The notes beneath the pieces are model-generated. The model ran no database searches, had not been told where the DNA came from, and worked only from the letters and a program-made list of their open reading frames with translations. The position numbers and the translations under genes are program-made. Below are positions 36,462 to 46,816 of a DNA stretch of 64,000 nt, piece after piece (positions within the stretch are counted from its first letter, which is position 1; each line of letters opens with the position of its first letter). The stretch spans positions 158,740 to 222,739 of the forward strand of contig NZ_JACHEE010000009.1 of NCBI RefSeq assembly GCF_014207375.1, given 5' to 3'. Source of the stretch: Arthrobacter sp. AZCC_0090 (GTDB lineage Bacteria > Actinomycetota > Actinomycetes > Actinomycetales > Micrococcaceae).

Positions 36462-37301
36462 CTATCGCTTGTTCTTGCCAGTACGGCGGCGACGCACAAT
36501 AAGCTTGTCGCTCTCTTTGTTGGGGCGGCGGGTGCGGCCTTCACGCTTACCGTTCGGGTTGACCGGGTGGCGTCCACCGGAAGTCTTACCTTCACCACCA
36601 CCGTGCGGGTGATCCACCGGGTTCATGGCGACACCACGGACGGTCGGGCGAACGCCCTTCCAGCGCATACGGCCGGCCTTGCCCCAGTTGATGTTCGACT
36701 GCTCGGCGTTGCCGACCTCGCCGACGGTTGCGCGGCAGCGCACGTCAACGTTGCGGATTTCACCGGAGGGCAGACGCAGCTGGGCGAAACGGCCTTCCTT
36801 GGCGACGAGCTGAACCGAAGCACCTGCGGAACGGGCCATCTTGGCGCCGCCACCCGGACGCAGTTCAACTGCGTGGATGGTGGTACCAACCGGGATGTTG
36901 CGCAGCGGCAGGTTGTTGCCCGGCTTGATGTCAGCGTCGGGGCCAGCCTCGACGAAGTCACCCTGGGACAGCTTGTTCGGGGCGATGATGTAACGCTTGG
37001 TGCCATCAACGTAGTGCAGGAGGGCGATGCGAGCCGTGCGGTTCGGATCGTACTCGATTTCGGCAACGCGGGCGTTGACGCCGTCTTTGTCGTGACGACG
37101 GAAGTCGATCAGACGGTACTGGCGCTTGTGGCCACCACCCTTGTGACGGGTAGTGATCTTACCGGTGTTGTTACGGCCGCCAGTCTTGTGCAGCGGGCGC
37201 AGCAACGACTTTTCCGGAGTCGATCGCGTGATTTCGGAGAAGTCGGCTACGCTCGAGCCGCGACGGCCCGGGGTAGTCGGCTTGTATTTACGGATTCCCA
37301 T
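36462..37301 (-). CDS. rplB: 50S ribosomal protein L2
   Basis: A 279-residue L2, needed for subunit joining and peptidyl transfer. [20 protein letters not shown] at the start, the middle [20 protein letters not shown], and the C-terminal [20 protein letters not shown] carrying the conserved histidine near the peptidyl transferase centre. It follows rplW by 29 bases. Length is normal. Confidence 0.97.
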   Translation of the reverse strand: MGIRKYKPTTPGRRGSSVADFSEITRSTPEKSLLRPLHKTGGRNNTGKITTRHKGGGHKRQYRLIDFRRHDKDGVNARVAEIEYDPNRTARIALLHYVDGTKRYIIAPNKLSQGDFVEAGPDADIKPGNNLPLRNIPVGTTIHAVELRPGGGAKMARSAGASVQLVAKEGRFAQLRLPSGEIRNVDVRCRATVGEVGNAEQSNINWGKAGRMRWKGVRPTVRGVAMNPVDHPHGGGEGKTSGGRHPVNPNGKREGRTRRPNKESDKLIVRRRRTGKNKR

Positions 37302-37330
37302 AATTCATTTCCTCGTTAAAGTGGTCTCCG

Positions 37331-37636
37331 CTACGCGAGCGGACCGCCGAAGATGTCGATAGTGCCTTCTTTGAGGGTGACAATCGCACGCTTGGTGCTC
37401 TTGCGCTGTCCCCATCCGAATTTGGTGCGCTTGCGCTTACCGGCACGGTTGATGGTGTTGATCGATTCGACCTTGACGGAGAAAATCTTCTCCACGGCCA
37501 GCTTGATCTCGGTCTTGTTCGAGCGGGGGTCCACCAGGAAGGTGTACTTGCCCTCGTCGATCAGGCCGTAGCTCTTTTCCGAAACGACGGGTGCAATGAC
37601 GACGTCGCGGGGGTCTTTGATGGTGGCTGCACTCAC
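37331..37636 (-). CDS. rplW: 50S ribosomal protein L23
   Basis: A 101-residue L23, the docking site for trigger factor and SRP at the tunnel exit. [20 protein letters not shown] and [20 protein letters not shown] are conserved, as is [16 protein letters not shown]. The start overlaps the rplD stop by four bases. Confidence 0.97.
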   Translation of the reverse strand: MSAATIKDPRDVVIAPVVSEKSYGLIDEGKYTFLVDPRSNKTEIKLAVEKIFSVKVESINTINRAGKRKRTKFGWGQRKSTKRAIVTLKEGTIDIFGGPLA

Positions 37637-38250
37637 TTGGCATCCTCCTCGTTCTTTGCCTTGTCAGCGATGAAAGCCTCGAAAGCAGCCTTGGTGAAGA
37701 CCACGTCGTCGGCGACCAGCACGTCGTAGGTGTTCAGCTGGTCTGCGTACAGAACGTGAACATCTACAAGGTTGCGCACGGAAAGTGCGGCAACATCGTT
37801 GGCGCGCTCGATAACAACGAGCAGGTTCTTGCGCTCGGAGACTGCCTTCAGCGCGGCCAGTGCTTCCTTGGAGGACGGCTTGGTGCCGGCGACCAGATCA
37901 GCAATGACGTGGATGCGACCGTTACGTGCGCGGTCAGACAGGGCGCCGCGCAGGGCAGCAGCCTTCATCTTCTTGGGGGTCCGCTGGCTGTAATCACGCG
38001 GCGTCGGGCCGTGGACAATGCCACCACCGGTCATGTGAGGAGCACGGATGGAACCCTGACGGGCGCGGCCGGTACCCTTCTGCTTGAACGGCTTGCGGCC
38101 AGCACCGGAAACTTCGGCGCGGGTCTTGGTCTTGTGGGTACCCTGGCGAGCAGCAGCGAGCTGTGCGACGACGACCTGGTGCAGCAGCGGCACGTTGGTC
38201 TGGACGTCGAAGATCTCTGCAGGCAGGTCTACCTTGACAGTGCTAGTCAT
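37633..38250 (-). CDS. rplD: 50S ribosomal protein L4
   Basis: A 205-residue L4. Its extended loop reaches into the exit tunnel: [20 protein letters not shown] is the tunnel-loop signature. In E. coli L4 also represses the S10 operon by binding its leader. The gene lies four bases after rplC and overlaps rplW by four bases. Macrolide-contact residues look normal. Confidence 0.97.
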   Translation of the reverse strand: MTSTVKVDLPAEIFDVQTNVPLLHQVVVAQLAAARQGTHKTKTRAEVSGAGRKPFKQKGTGRARQGSIRAPHMTGGGIVHGPTPRDYSQRTPKKMKAAALRGALSDRARNGRIHVIADLVAGTKPSSKEALAALKAVSERKNLLVVIERANDVAALSVRNLVDVHVLYADQLNTYDVLVADDVVFTKAAFEAFIADKAKNEEDAK

Positions 38251-38254
38251 TGAA

Positions 38255-38905
38255 CTAGGCTCCCTTCACGGCGGTGCGTACGAGGACGACCTGGCCGCGG
38301 GCACCGGGGACGGCACCCTTGATAAGGAGCAGCGACTTCTCAACGTCCACAGCGTGAACCGTGAGGTTCAGCGTGGTGTGACGTTCTGCGCCCATGCGGC
38401 CGGCCATTTTCAGACCCTTGAAGACGCGGCTCGGGGTGGATGCGCCACCGATGGAACCGGGCTTGCGGTGGTTCTTGTGCGCACCGTGGGAGGCTCCAAC
38501 ACCGTGGAAGCCGTGACGCTTCATAACACCGGCGAAGCCTTTACCCTTGCTGGTGCCGACGACGTCGATCTTCTGACCGGCTTCGAAGAGCTCAACAGAA
38601 AGCTCCTGGCCCAGTTCGTAAGACGCGGCGTCTGCAGTGCGCAGTTCGACGACGTGGCGGCGAGGAGTTACGCCAGCCTTTTCAAAGTGACCAGCCAGCG
38701 GCTTGGTGACCTTGCGGGGATCGATCTGGCCGTAGCCGATCTGAACGGCGACATAGCCATCGGTCTCTGCGTTGCGCAGCTGGGTGATGACGTTGGAGTC
38801 AGCCTGGACGACAGTTACCGGGATGAGCTTGTTGTTCTCGTCCCAGACCTGGGTCATGCCGAGCTTCGTGCCCAGCAGGCCCTTTACGTTACGGGTTGCG
38901 GTCAT
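38255..38905 (-). CDS. rplC: 50S ribosomal protein L3
   Basis: A 216-residue L3, an early assembly protein reaching near the peptidyl transferase centre. [20 protein letters not shown] at the start and [20 protein letters not shown] in the loop that approaches the active site. It follows rpsJ by 18 bases with a clear AGGAGG-type ribosome site. Confidence 0.97.
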   Translation of the reverse strand: MTATRNVKGLLGTKLGMTQVWDENNKLIPVTVVQADSNVITQLRNAETDGYVAVQIGYGQIDPRKVTKPLAGHFEKAGVTPRRHVVELRTADAASYELGQELSVELFEAGQKIDVVGTSKGKGFAGVMKRHGFHGVGASHGAHKNHRKPGSIGGASTPSRVFKGLKMAGRMGAERHTTLNLTVHAVDVEKSLLLIKGAVPGARGQVVLVRTAVKGA

Positions 38906-38923
38906 AGTTTTCTCAGCACCTCC

Positions 38924-39232
38924 CTACAGCTTGATTTCGATGTTCACGTCGGCCGGCAGGTCGAGACGCATAAGCGAGTCGACAGCCTTGGGCGTGGGGT
39001 CGATGATGTCGATCAGACGCTTGTGAGTACGCATTTCAAAGTGCTCACGGCTGTCCTTGTACTTGTGGGGAGAGCGGATAACGCAGTACACGTTCTTCTC
39101 CGTCGGCAGCGGCACGGGGCCTACTACCGTTGCGCCTGCGCGCGTGACCGTCTCAACGATCTTCCGCGCTGAAACATCAATGACCTCGTGGTCATATGAC
39201 TTCAGCCGGATGCGGATTTTTTGTCCCGCCAT
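38924..39232 (-). CDS. rpsJ: 30S ribosomal protein S10
   Basis: A 102-residue S10 (also NusE, part of antitermination complexes). [20 protein letters not shown] is the family start, so the ATG at 39232 was chosen over an in-frame ATG 69 bases upstream. The loop [20 protein letters not shown] is conserved. First gene of the S10 operon (S10-L3-L4-L23-L2-S19-L22-S3-L16-L29-S17). Confidence 0.97.
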
Positions 39233-39620
39233 GTCGCCTGACTCTCTTTCAGTCTGTGCTGCCCTCGAATAAAGGCTGCCCTGTTCACTTACGTGTTGCA
39301 TGTGGCTGCCGAAGCATTTGAAGTAGTACTACCACCCGCCGCACAAGCTGAATCCGGAGGGATCCGGGTTCCTCAACTTGCCGGTGTAACCGACCCCCGC
39401 GGTCGGGCGTGTCGCGATTTCCACGCAAACTCGTCCGCATTCCTTGGGGATCTGGGTTATGTTTGGGCTTCAGCTTGGACCCTGACACCCGGCATTATCC
39501 GGATCGGGACGCGAAGAAGCGCTTGAACAACTCACCTAGTATGCCGGAATTCCCCGGCATAAGCCAATTGGGCTCCCACCGACCATTGCCTTCGGCTCCT
39601 GCCGTCAGGATGATTAGGAC
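39233..39620. promoter_or_regulatory. Divergent control region between rpsJ and the beta-glucosidase gene
   Basis: No gene is seen in these 388 bases. On the minus side a perfect palindrome GTAGTACTAC (39323-39332) contains a -10-like TAGTAC, about 95 bases before rpsJ, without a convincing -35. A CCGACC/GGTCGG hairpin lies at 39392-39408. On the plus side an inverted repeat TATGCCGG-AATTCC-CCGGCATA (39540-39561) lies 60 bases before the glucosidase start and may be an operator. Confidence 0.45.
39540..39561 (+). promoter_or_regulatory. Inverted repeat upstream of the beta-glucosidase gene
   Basis: TATGCCGG (39540-39547) and CCGGCATA (39554-39561) are perfect inverted copies around AATTCC. 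The site lies 60 bases before the ATG and overlaps a possible -10 TAGTAT (39537-39542). Size and place fit a repressor operator, but no regulator gene is adjacent. Confidence 0.45.
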
Positions 39621-41048
39621 ATGACTGTCCAAGATGCTGCCACGGTGGAGGATCTTGCGAGCTGCCTCCGGCCCGGCTTCACCTTGGGCGTCGCCGCGGC
39701 GGCCTTCCAGATCGAAGGCTCACTTACGGCGGACGGACGCGGACCATCCAGTTGGGATGCATTCGCGGAGAAGCCCGGCGCGATCGTCGACGGCCACTCC
39801 CCCGCAGTTGCCTGCGACCACTACAACCGGACCGACGAGGACATTGCCCTCATACAGGACCTGGGCGTGGACTCCTACCGGTTCTCCCTCTCCTGGCCCC
39901 GGATCCAACCAGGCGGCAAGGGACCCATCAACCAGCAAGGCCTGGACTTCTACGACCGCCTGATCGACAAGCTCCTCAAAGCCGGAATCTCTCCAATGGT
40001 GACCCTCTACCATTGGGATACGCCCCTGCCATTGGAGCACGACGGCGGCTGGTTGAATCGGTCGACGGCGGACCGGTTCGCCGAATATTCCGCTGCGGCC
40101 GCAGGCCGCTTTGGCGACCGCGTGGCTCAATGGGTCACCCTGAACGAGCCCGTTTCAGTCGCATTGCAAGGCTACGCCCTTGGAGTCCACGCTCCCGGCA
40201 GGCGGCTGCTCTTCGATGCCTTGCCCGCTGCCCACCATCAGTTGTTGGGGCATGGATTGGCTGTCCAGGCCTTGCGGGCTGCCGGCGTTGCGGGAACTGT
40301 TGGCGTTGCCAACGTGCACTCGCCAGTCCAGCCCGCAAGTAAGCGACTCACAGACCGTCTCATGGCCAAGGCCTTCGACCTCATCTTCAACCGGGTGTAT
40401 GCCGATCCCATCCTCTTGGGGAGATACCCGAAGCCCCCGCTACAAGTGAAACCCTGGTTCCGCGCCCTGGGCAACATCCGGGACGAAGACCTCAAGACCA
40501 TCCACCAGCCCTTGGATTTTTACGGCGTGAACTACTATTACCCCGTCAAGGTCGCCTCTGGCCGCGGCAACGGAAGCACGCCTGGCAACAACTCCGACAT
40601 GATGGCCAAGCTGCCGTTCCATCTGGCGGCCTTCCCCGAATACGAAACCACGGGATTTGGTTGGCCCGTGGCTCCCGAACACCTCGGAATCCTGCTACGG
40701 GAGCTGAAAGACCGCTATGGCCCTGCCCTACCACCCGTGTTCATCACAGAAAGCGGGGCGAGCTTCCCCGAGCCCGAGCACTCACCGGGTCCCGTTCACG
40801 ACCCCGACCGCATCAACTACCTTGCTTCGCACCTTGGGCAAGCATTGAGGGCGACTGCCCCCGGCGGGATCGCCCACGACGTCGAACTTCTTGGTTACTA
40901 CGTGTGGACGTTGCTGGACAACTTCGAATGGGCCGCCGGATACTCACAGCGGTTCGGGCTGGTGCATGTGGACTTCGACACCCTCGAGAGAACCCCCAAA
41001 GACTCGTTCTACTGGTACCAGTCCTTGAGCAGGGCGCGCCACAACTGA
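39621..41048 (+). CDS. Glycoside hydrolase family 1 beta-glucosidase
   Basis: A 475-residue GH1 enzyme that cleaves terminal beta-glycosides by a retaining mechanism. The acid/base glutamate is in WVTLNEPVSV and the nucleophile in PVFITESGASF, where the usual TENG reads TESG. FTLGVAAAAFQIEGS at the start and YYVWTLLDNFEWAAGYSQRF near the end are classic GH1 motifs. No signal peptide, so it acts in the cytoplasm, probably on cellobiose or other imported glycosides. It stands alone on the plus strand between the S10 operon and the minus-strand membrane genes. Confidence 0.93.
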   Translation: MTVQDAATVEDLASCLRPGFTLGVAAAAFQIEGSLTADGRGPSSWDAFAEKPGAIVDGHSPAVACDHYNRTDEDIALIQDLGVDSYRFSLSWPRIQPGGKGPINQQGLDFYDRLIDKLLKAGISPMVTLYHWDTPLPLEHDGGWLNRSTADRFAEYSAAAAGRFGDRVAQWVTLNEPVSVALQGYALGVHAPGRRLLFDALPAAHHQLLGHGLAVQALRAAGVAGTVGVANVHSPVQPASKRLTDRLMAKAFDLIFNRVYADPILLGRYPKPPLQVKPWFRALGNIRDEDLKTIHQPLDFYGVNYYYPVKVASGRGNGSTPGNNSDMMAKLPFHLAAFPEYETTGFGWPVAPEHLGILLRELKDRYGPALPPVFITESGASFPEPEHSPGPVHDPDRINYLASHLGQALRATAPGGIAHDVELLGYYVWTLLDNFEWAAGYSQRFGLVHVDFDTLERTPKDSFYWYQSLSRARHN

Positions 41049-41082
41049 TCAACAGCCCGTTTTGTAGAACGATCGTGCTAAA

Positions 41083-41208
41083 TCAGTCCTTATTGTTCGC
41101 CCGTTTGATGCGCTTGGCACGTTCGATCTCGCGACGGAAGTACTTCCTTCCCCAGAAGATTCCAACTACCACGACGACAACCACGATCAGGAAAATGAGC
41201 CATCCCAT
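41083..41208 (-). CDS. Small single-span membrane protein (41 residues)
   Basis: The start MGWLIFLIVVVVVVVGIFWG is one hydrophobic helix, followed by a highly basic tail RKYFRREIERAKRIKRANNK. A strong AGGAGG lies eight bases before the ATG (41208), which fixes this short reading over a longer in-frame one. The gene lies 29 bases after the giant membrane protein gene on the same strand and is probably co-transcribed. I do not recognise a family; the layout suggests a membrane peptide with a cytoplasmic amphipathic tail. Confidence 0.6.
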   Translation of the reverse strand: MGWLIFLIVVVVVVVGIFWGRKYFRREIERAKRIKRANNKD

Positions 41209-41237
41209 TCCGCATTCCTCCTTTGGATGCAACGCTA

Positions 41238-44200
41238 TCAGGGCGCAGTCCTGTTGAGGCGCCAGACTGCCAGGGCGATCAGAGCCAGTGCGAGCACGGC
41301 GAGCATGGCGAAGGCGTAGGAACGGAGAGCCCACATGATGCTGAGGGCAACGCCCACGGCACCCCACCATACGAACATGCGCTCAGCCAGGAGTAGGCCG
41401 GCAAGCAGCAGCACCGCGTGTCCCACGAGGACCCAAAGATGCTGTGGGACGGTACCCGAAAAGGCGGGCCCCGGGACTATCGAGAGCAGGCCACCGATGG
41501 AGAGCAAGCCTGCAGCCAGTCCGAGCCTGACACGTCCATCCAGGGCGCTTCCAGCGTAGTAGCGCAACCCTGCCAAAACGGCGCCGAGAACCACAAACCA
41601 TTGCAGCACCCAAAAGAGCTCGGGCCTGGCTCCATGGGCGAAGAGAACCGCCCGCTGGACGGCCGCAAGGAGCAGCATAGAGCCAATCTCTGCGACAGTT
41701 AACCGGATGGCCCGGGGAACCTCAAGGCAAGCAACCGCCACGGCCGCCCCAAGCAGGCCGGTGCCAGCCAATGCGGTGTCATCGTGAAGCAAGCCGGCAC
41801 CGGAAGCCAGGGCAAATCCCCCTCCAGCCGCAATTGCCAGCGACAACCTGCGCACCGGCTGCGATCCGATGCTCGGGATCCCGGACCAGCGCGCCGCGTA
41901 GAGTACAACGGCCGCCCCCACGCAGCCCACAAGCCACGGCAAGAAATCCTCCCATTGATACCCGGCCTGACCGAGGATCGCAACCTCAACCAGGATCGAA
42001 TCGGCGAAAACCGTGGCGCCGACGATGCTCGCGGCCGAAGCAAACGCATAGAAGCCAGGCATTCCCTCAACGTGGGAGGCGACGAAACAGACCACTGCGA
42101 GTCCGAGTCCTGCCATCCCCGTGATGCTGTCCGATTCGTCCACGGACAGCAGGCCGCCGGCCCCGGTAAATGATAGTGCTGCCGCCAGCCAGAACCAATG
42201 TTCCGGAACACCAGTTCCCGGCTGGATGAGCAGTCTTCCCGCAGTCACCAGGAGCGCCAAGATGAGCAACACGACGGGCGCCGCGACCGGACCCAGTGGA
42301 GGTTCGGCGAGCCACGTACCGCCGGGGAATGACAAGTGTGGTCCTGCTGCCACCACCAAAGCAATTGTCGCCGGAACGGTGAGATATTCCGCGCCTCGCG
42401 CAGCGAAGATCCGATTCGCGACGACTGCGGAAACCAGAAGCAGGGCCAGCTCAATCAGCGGAACCCAGCGACCGCCGTCGTGGGCTTCCGGCTGAAGCAG
42501 ATAGCTCGCCGGCAACGCTGCCTGCGCGGCAGGCGTGATCCACACGGCTGCCTGTTGGAAGGGAATCTGCTGCAAGCGGTTCCGCATGAGCCAGCGGATA
42601 ATGTGCTGCACCATCAGAACGCCCGCAAAGGTCAGTGACACCACCGCCGCGGAGGCCGTGACGTCATGGGCAAAAACAGCTGCGAGGACCGCCGTGAGAA
42701 TCCGGGCAGCCATGAAGTAGAAGCCCTTGGCCACCCGCTCTGGAGCCCCAGCCACCATGACCGCAGCAAACCCCGCGAAGATTACAAGCAACGCCTCGAC
42801 CTCATGGACGTTTCCACCGCGAAGCGCCAGCAACAACGCCAGTGCGCCCGGCGCGAAGACCGCGGACCCAGTCTCCCTCCGCAGCATGAACCCAGCAGCC
42901 ACAGCCGATGCAGCCATGAGAAGGGACACCGCACCAGCCTGCCAACTATCGGTCACGGAGCTGTCGAAGTACGTTCCGGAGATGCTCACGACGGCGGTAG
43001 CGCCAGCCATGAACGGCAGCACCACGGCAGCGTCGAGTGTCGCGAGTCCTCGATCAGGGCCGCGGACCGCCTCTGCAAGGGGCGGAATCAGCTGGAGGGC
43101 CAGTGCGACGAAGACTACTGTGGCCAGCTGAAGTGTCTCCCCTGCGAGCACCAGGCCGCTTTGGTCCTGGAGCAATTGCATATAGCCCGTGCCTGCGAGC
43201 ACAGTCGCGAGGGCGCGGACGGCCCACCAATAGCTGCGTCGATGCAGTGTGCGCGGAAGACGCAGCGCCTGGACAGCGAAGTACAACACGGAGGCGAGCA
43301 ACACGGTGTTTCCCAGGGCCAGGGACACTGCGCCGAAGCATAGCATCCCCGCCCATGCGATTGACACTGGTGCGAGGAACTCGGCCACGGTTCCGCGCCG
43401 TGGATGGTCTTGTGCGCCTCTCGGGAACAACATCGAGCCGGCCAGCATGGCTCCAAGGACATGAATCACAACGGCCGCTACCGTCATGGGTTGCCCGGGC
43501 ATCCGCTCAAGGAGGAGAAGCCAAGGCATTACGGACATGCCGGCACCGGCAAAGGCCACGAGGCAGACAGTCGGAGCGAGCGTCCTGATCCCCGAGCGGA
43601 ACAGTCCGGCTTCCAACAGCAACTGGATCGTGACAGCGGCAAGGAACGCCAGAATCACGGCGGCCAGGCGGTCGGGACGGTCCACCAAGAGACCCGCTGC
43701 CAAGGCGGGAACGGCGAGAGTCAGCGCAATGCGGCCCGCCAGGACAAAGACCAAGCGCTTGGTCTCCAGTGGTTTCCTTGCCCTCAACAACCAGTACACA
43801 CCGGCAGCGGCGAACAATGCCGCCGTCGGCGCACCGCCAAGTTCATCGACAAACGGCCCCGCCGCCAGAATGGCGGCCACGGGGAGCCACTCCGCGAGTC
43901 CTCGCAGCTTCCATGCCAGGATCAAACTGCACAGGAGGGTAGCAAACAACGGGATACCCACAGGCGTCCCGGAATGCCGGGCCAGGATGGCGAACGCCGC
44001 CATGAAGGCAGCCGCCAGTTGAAGGCCAAAGCACACCACGGCATCAATCCAGCACCGCCGGATCGCCTGGGAGGTTCCCGCCCCCGGGAACCAACGGGCG
44101 AGCCGCCTACTGTCGAATGCCGACCACTGCGACTGCAGGGCCAGCAGAACCACTCCCGCCAGCAGCACCTCCGGCAGCCCGGCCCCGGCGTCGGACAACG

Positions 44201-45329
44201 CCACCGGACCGGCCACAGTGAACGCAAGCCGCGCGGCATAGAACTGTTGAAGGCGAAACCGGCCCTGCGGAAGAGCAGCCATCACGGCAAAATACAAGCC
44301 ACACACCATCATGATCAGGGTGTACTCCCCCTTGGCCAGATGTTGCGGCACGAAAGTTACGGCTACGGCCACGAACGGCACGACATACGGGTGCAAGGCC
44401 ATCAACGGCTGAACATAGGTTGGCGGGAGCCAGTGCGGCCTACGCAAGGCCACGAGGGACAGAAGCACGGCGAGACCGATGAGTGAAGCGAAATACCAGA
44501 CAAGCGCGCCGCCCAGCATGGACACGCCGGACCAGCCCGTAGAGACAACAAAACCGAAGGACAAGAACGCGAGAACCTTGTTGTCCAAACGGACGGCGGC
44601 GAGGACATAGGCCACCGTGCCGACGATGGACGTGACCAGCCAGGCGGCAGGGCCGTTGTTCAAGGCGAAGTTGTACATTGCCAGGCCGGTCACGGGGATC
44701 AGGGCAAGCCCTGTTCCGGCGAACGCGATTGCGGCGGGCCGTAGCCTGGGAGCCCTGGCGTGGAGGATGAAACCGGATCCGTAAAAGGCGCCCGTGATAG
44801 CCCAGACGCCCGCGAAGCGGAGAACGGACGGGAGGCTGGTCCCGATGAACAGAGCTGAAGCGGCAACCAGCAGAAGGCTGGCCACGTAGAGCGTGACGTT
44901 GATGTTCTGCCGATCCCGTTTTTGTTTCCGCGCCGCTTGCTCGGCACGCAGCATCTCAGGAGGAATCGACTGGATTGATTGCGGTTGGGGCTGTACCGCC
45001 GGTGGCTGGGGCGCAGACGGGGCTGAAACAGGCCAGAAGGGGGCGGTCTGCACAAGAACCGGCCGGGAGGGTTGTGTGCTCGCGGAACTGGGCGGGCGGG
45101 AGGCCGGCCCTTCTGCACGATCGGTTCCGCGGCGAGCGTCGGCGTCGCGCCACCCAGCCGCGTGGCCGGCCAGATACCCGGAGCGATAAAGCCGATCGGA
45201 ATCGTCCTCTAGCTGCTGGCGGGCGCGTCCGAGCAGCTCGCGTCCTTTTGATTTCCCTGCTGAATAGGACACCACGGCGATCAGGAGCACGACGGCCAGC
45301 GCGAGGATGGTGCCAAAGAAGCCAGACAT
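41238..45329 (-). CDS. Very large polytopic membrane protein of unknown function
   Basis: A 1363-residue protein. One N-terminal membrane segment (residues 5-24) and a coiled, charged part with AGKSKGRELLGRARQQLEDD are followed by a Pro/Gln/Ser-rich linker (about 70-135) and a basic stretch. The rest, about 1200 residues, is almost continuous hydrophobic helices, some 35-40 by eye, rich in Ala, Leu and Val. No enzymatic motif was found. Similar giant membrane proteins annotated as DUF2339-like or SCO7613-type exist in actinobacteria, but I cannot confirm membership. It sits between tuf and the S10 operon. Confidence 0.65.
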   Translation of the reverse strand: MSGFFGTILALAVVLLIAVVSYSAGKSKGRELLGRARQQLEDDSDRLYRSGYLAGHAAGWRDADARRGTDRAEGPASRPPSSASTQPSRPVLVQTAPFWPVSAPSAPQPPAVQPQPQSIQSIPPEMLRAEQAARKQKRDRQNINVTLYVASLLLVAASALFIGTSLPSVLRFAGVWAITGAFYGSGFILHARAPRLRPAAIAFAGTGLALIPVTGLAMYNFALNNGPAAWLVTSIVGTVAYVLAAVRLDNKVLAFLSFGFVVSTGWSGVSMLGGALVWYFASLIGLAVLLSLVALRRPHWLPPTYVQPLMALHPYVVPFVAVAVTFVPQHLAKGEYTLIMMVCGLYFAVMAALPQGRFRLQQFYAARLAFTVAGPVALSDAGAGLPEVLLAGVVLLALQSQWSAFDSRRLARWFPGAGTSQAIRRCWIDAVVCFGLQLAAAFMAAFAILARHSGTPVGIPLFATLLCSLILAWKLRGLAEWLPVAAILAAGPFVDELGGAPTAALFAAAGVYWLLRARKPLETKRLVFVLAGRIALTLAVPALAAGLLVDRPDRLAAVILAFLAAVTIQLLLEAGLFRSGIRTLAPTVCLVAFAGAGMSVMPWLLLLERMPGQPMTVAAVVIHVLGAMLAGSMLFPRGAQDHPRRGTVAEFLAPVSIAWAGMLCFGAVSLALGNTVLLASVLYFAVQALRLPRTLHRRSYWWAVRALATVLAGTGYMQLLQDQSGLVLAGETLQLATVVFVALALQLIPPLAEAVRGPDRGLATLDAAVVLPFMAGATAVVSISGTYFDSSVTDSWQAGAVSLLMAASAVAAGFMLRRETGSAVFAPGALALLLALRGGNVHEVEALLVIFAGFAAVMVAGAPERVAKGFYFMAARILTAVLAAVFAHDVTASAAVVSLTFAGVLMVQHIIRWLMRNRLQQIPFQQAAVWITPAAQAALPASYLLQPEAHDGGRWVPLIELALLLVSAVVANRIFAARGAEYLTVPATIALVVAAGPHLSFPGGTWLAEPPLGPVAAPVVLLILALLVTAGRLLIQPGTGVPEHWFWLAAALSFTGAGGLLSVDESDSITGMAGLGLAVVCFVASHVEGMPGFYAFASAASIVGATVFADSILVEVAILGQAGYQWEDFLPWLVGCVGAAVVLYAARWSGIPSIGSQPVRRLSLAIAAGGGFALASGAGLLHDDTALAGTGLLGAAVAVACLEVPRAIRLTVAEIGSMLLLAAVQRAVLFAHGARPELFWVLQWFVVLGAVLAGLRYYAGSALDGRVRLGLAAGLLSIGGLLSIVPGPAFSGTVPQHLWVLVGHAVLLLAGLLLAERMFVWWGAVGVALSIMWALRSYAFAMLAVLALALIALAVWRLNRTAP

Positions 45330-45362
45330 TGCTGCTCTCCTGTCCAGGGTGGGTGATGCTCA

Positions 45363-45389
45363 ATTTATCCATTCGATAGATAAACTATA
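45363..45389 (-). promoter_or_regulatory. Promoter with operator-like inverted repeat for the giant membrane protein
   Basis: On the minus strand TATAGT (45389-45384) is a near-consensus -10, directly followed by TTTATC-TATCGAATG-GATAAA, whose six-base ends are inverted copies. The transcription start would fall inside the repeat, a place typical for repressor operators. The -35 would lie inside the tuf terminator and is weak (TGTGGC). Confidence 0.5.
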
Positions 45390-45433
45390 CCAAAGAAGAA
45401 CCCCGCCACAGTAGTGACGGGGTTCTTCTTTGG
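45390..45433 (-). terminator. Terminator of the rpsL-tuf operon
   Basis: CCAAAGAAGAACCCCG (45390-45405) and CGGGGTTCTTCTTTGG (45418-45433) form a perfect 16-bp stem with a 12-base loop, 51 bases after the tuf stop. The A-rich and T-rich ends of the stem make it work like a U-tract terminator, in either direction. Confidence 0.85.
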
Positions 45434-45484
45434 TTTGCTACCGGCCGCTAGACAGCCAGTCCTTCACCGATCTACAAGCAGAAA

Positions 45485-46675
45485 CTACTTGAGGATCTTG
45501 GTGACACGTCCCGAACCAACGGTGCGGCCACCTTCACGGATTGCGAAGCCGAGGCCCTCTTCCATAGCGATCGGCTGGATGAGCTCAACGGTCATCTCAG
45601 TGTTGTCGCCAGGCATAACCATTTCCGTGCCTTCCGGCAGGGTGATAACGCCGGTTACGTCCGTGGTACGGAAGTAGAACTGCGGGCGGTAGTTCGAGTA
45701 GAACGGGTTGTGACGTCCGCCTTCGTCCTTGGACAGGATGTAGACGTTAGCCTCGAAGTCGGTGTGCGGGGTGATGGAACCCGGCTTGACGACAACCTGG
45801 CCACGCTCGACGTCGTCGCGCTTCAGACCGCGGAGCAGGAGGCCACAGTTCTCGCCAGCCCATGCTTCGTCGAGCTGCTTGTGGAACATCTCGATACCGG
45901 TAACGGTGGTCTTCTGGACCGGACGGATACCAACGATTTCAACTTCAGAGTTGATCGCGAGGGTACCGCGCTCGGCGCGACCCGTAACAACGGTGCCACG
46001 GCCGGTGATCGTGAAGACATCTTCGATCGGCATCAGGAACGGCTTGTCACGGTCACGTACGGGGTCCGGAACCGAGTTGTCGACAGCTTCCATGAGGTCT
46101 TCGACGGACTTGACCCAAACCGGGTCGCCTTCGAGTGCCTTGAGGCCGGAAACACGCACAACCGGAGCGTCGTCGCCATCGAAGCCCTGAGCGCTGAGCA
46201 GCTCGCGAACTTCCATTTCAACGAGGTCGAGAAGCTCTTCGTCGTCGACCATGTCCGACTTGTTCAGCGCGACCAGCAGGTAGGGAACACCAACCTGGCG
46301 GGCGAGCAGAACGTGCTCGCGGGTCTGAGCCATCGGGCCGTCAGTGGCGGCAACAACGAGGATCGCACCGTCCATCTGGGCAGCACCGGTGATCATGTTC
46401 TTGATGTAGTCAGCGTGACCCGGAGCGTCTACGTGTGCGTAGTGGCGCTTCTCGGTCTGGTACTCAACGTGGGAGATGTTGATGGTAATACCACGCTGGC
46501 GCTCTTCCGGAGCAGAGTCAATCGACGCGAAGTCGCGCTGCTCGTTGAGAGTGGGGTACTTGTCGTACAGCACCTTGGAAATGGCGGCAGTCAGCGTCGT
46601 CTTACCGTGGTCAACGTGACCAATGGTGCCGATGTTGACGTGCGGCTTAGTCCGCTCGAACTTTGCCTTTGCCAC
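45485..46675 (-). CDS. tuf: Translation elongation factor EF-Tu
   Basis: A 396-residue GTPase that brings aminoacyl-tRNA to the ribosome. G1 GHVDHGKT, G2 [10 protein letters not shown]3 DAPGHADY and G4 NKSD are all normal, and the C-terminus is [18 protein letters not shown] strong ribosome site (AGGAGGA) precedes the ATG. The 237-base spacer after fusA holds two hairpins and a -10-like TAGACT (46750-46745), so tuf may have its own promoter in addition to the str operon promoter. Confidence 0.98.
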   Translation of the reverse strand: MAKAKFERTKPHVNIGTIGHVDHGKTTLTAAISKVLYDKYPTLNEQRDFASIDSAPEERQRGITINISHVEYQTEKRHYAHVDAPGHADYIKNMITGAAQMDGAILVVAATDGPMAQTREHVLLARQVGVPYLLVALNKSDMVDDEELLDLVEMEVRELLSAQGFDGDDAPVVRVSGLKALEGDPVWVKSVEDLMEAVDNSVPDPVRDRDKPFLMPIEDVFTITGRGTVVTGRAERGTLAINSEVEIVGIRPVQKTTVTGIEMFHKQLDEAWAGENCGLLLRGLKRDDVERGQVVVKPGSITPHTDFEANVYILSKDEGGRHNPFYSNYRPQFYFRTTDVTGVITLPEGTEMVMPGDNTEMTVELIQPIAMEEGLGFAIREGGRTVGSGRVTKILK

Positions 46676-46816
46676 AGGTTCCTCCTAGAACGATTTCAAG
46701 TGAGTTGCTCCTCGGCCGCGCTTTTCGCGGCAGAAACTCCAGCAAGTCTACTTGGGGGCTTTGGTTTTGGTGAAATTGCAGATTCAGGAACCAATGCTAG
46801 TACCTGGAGTCTGTTC

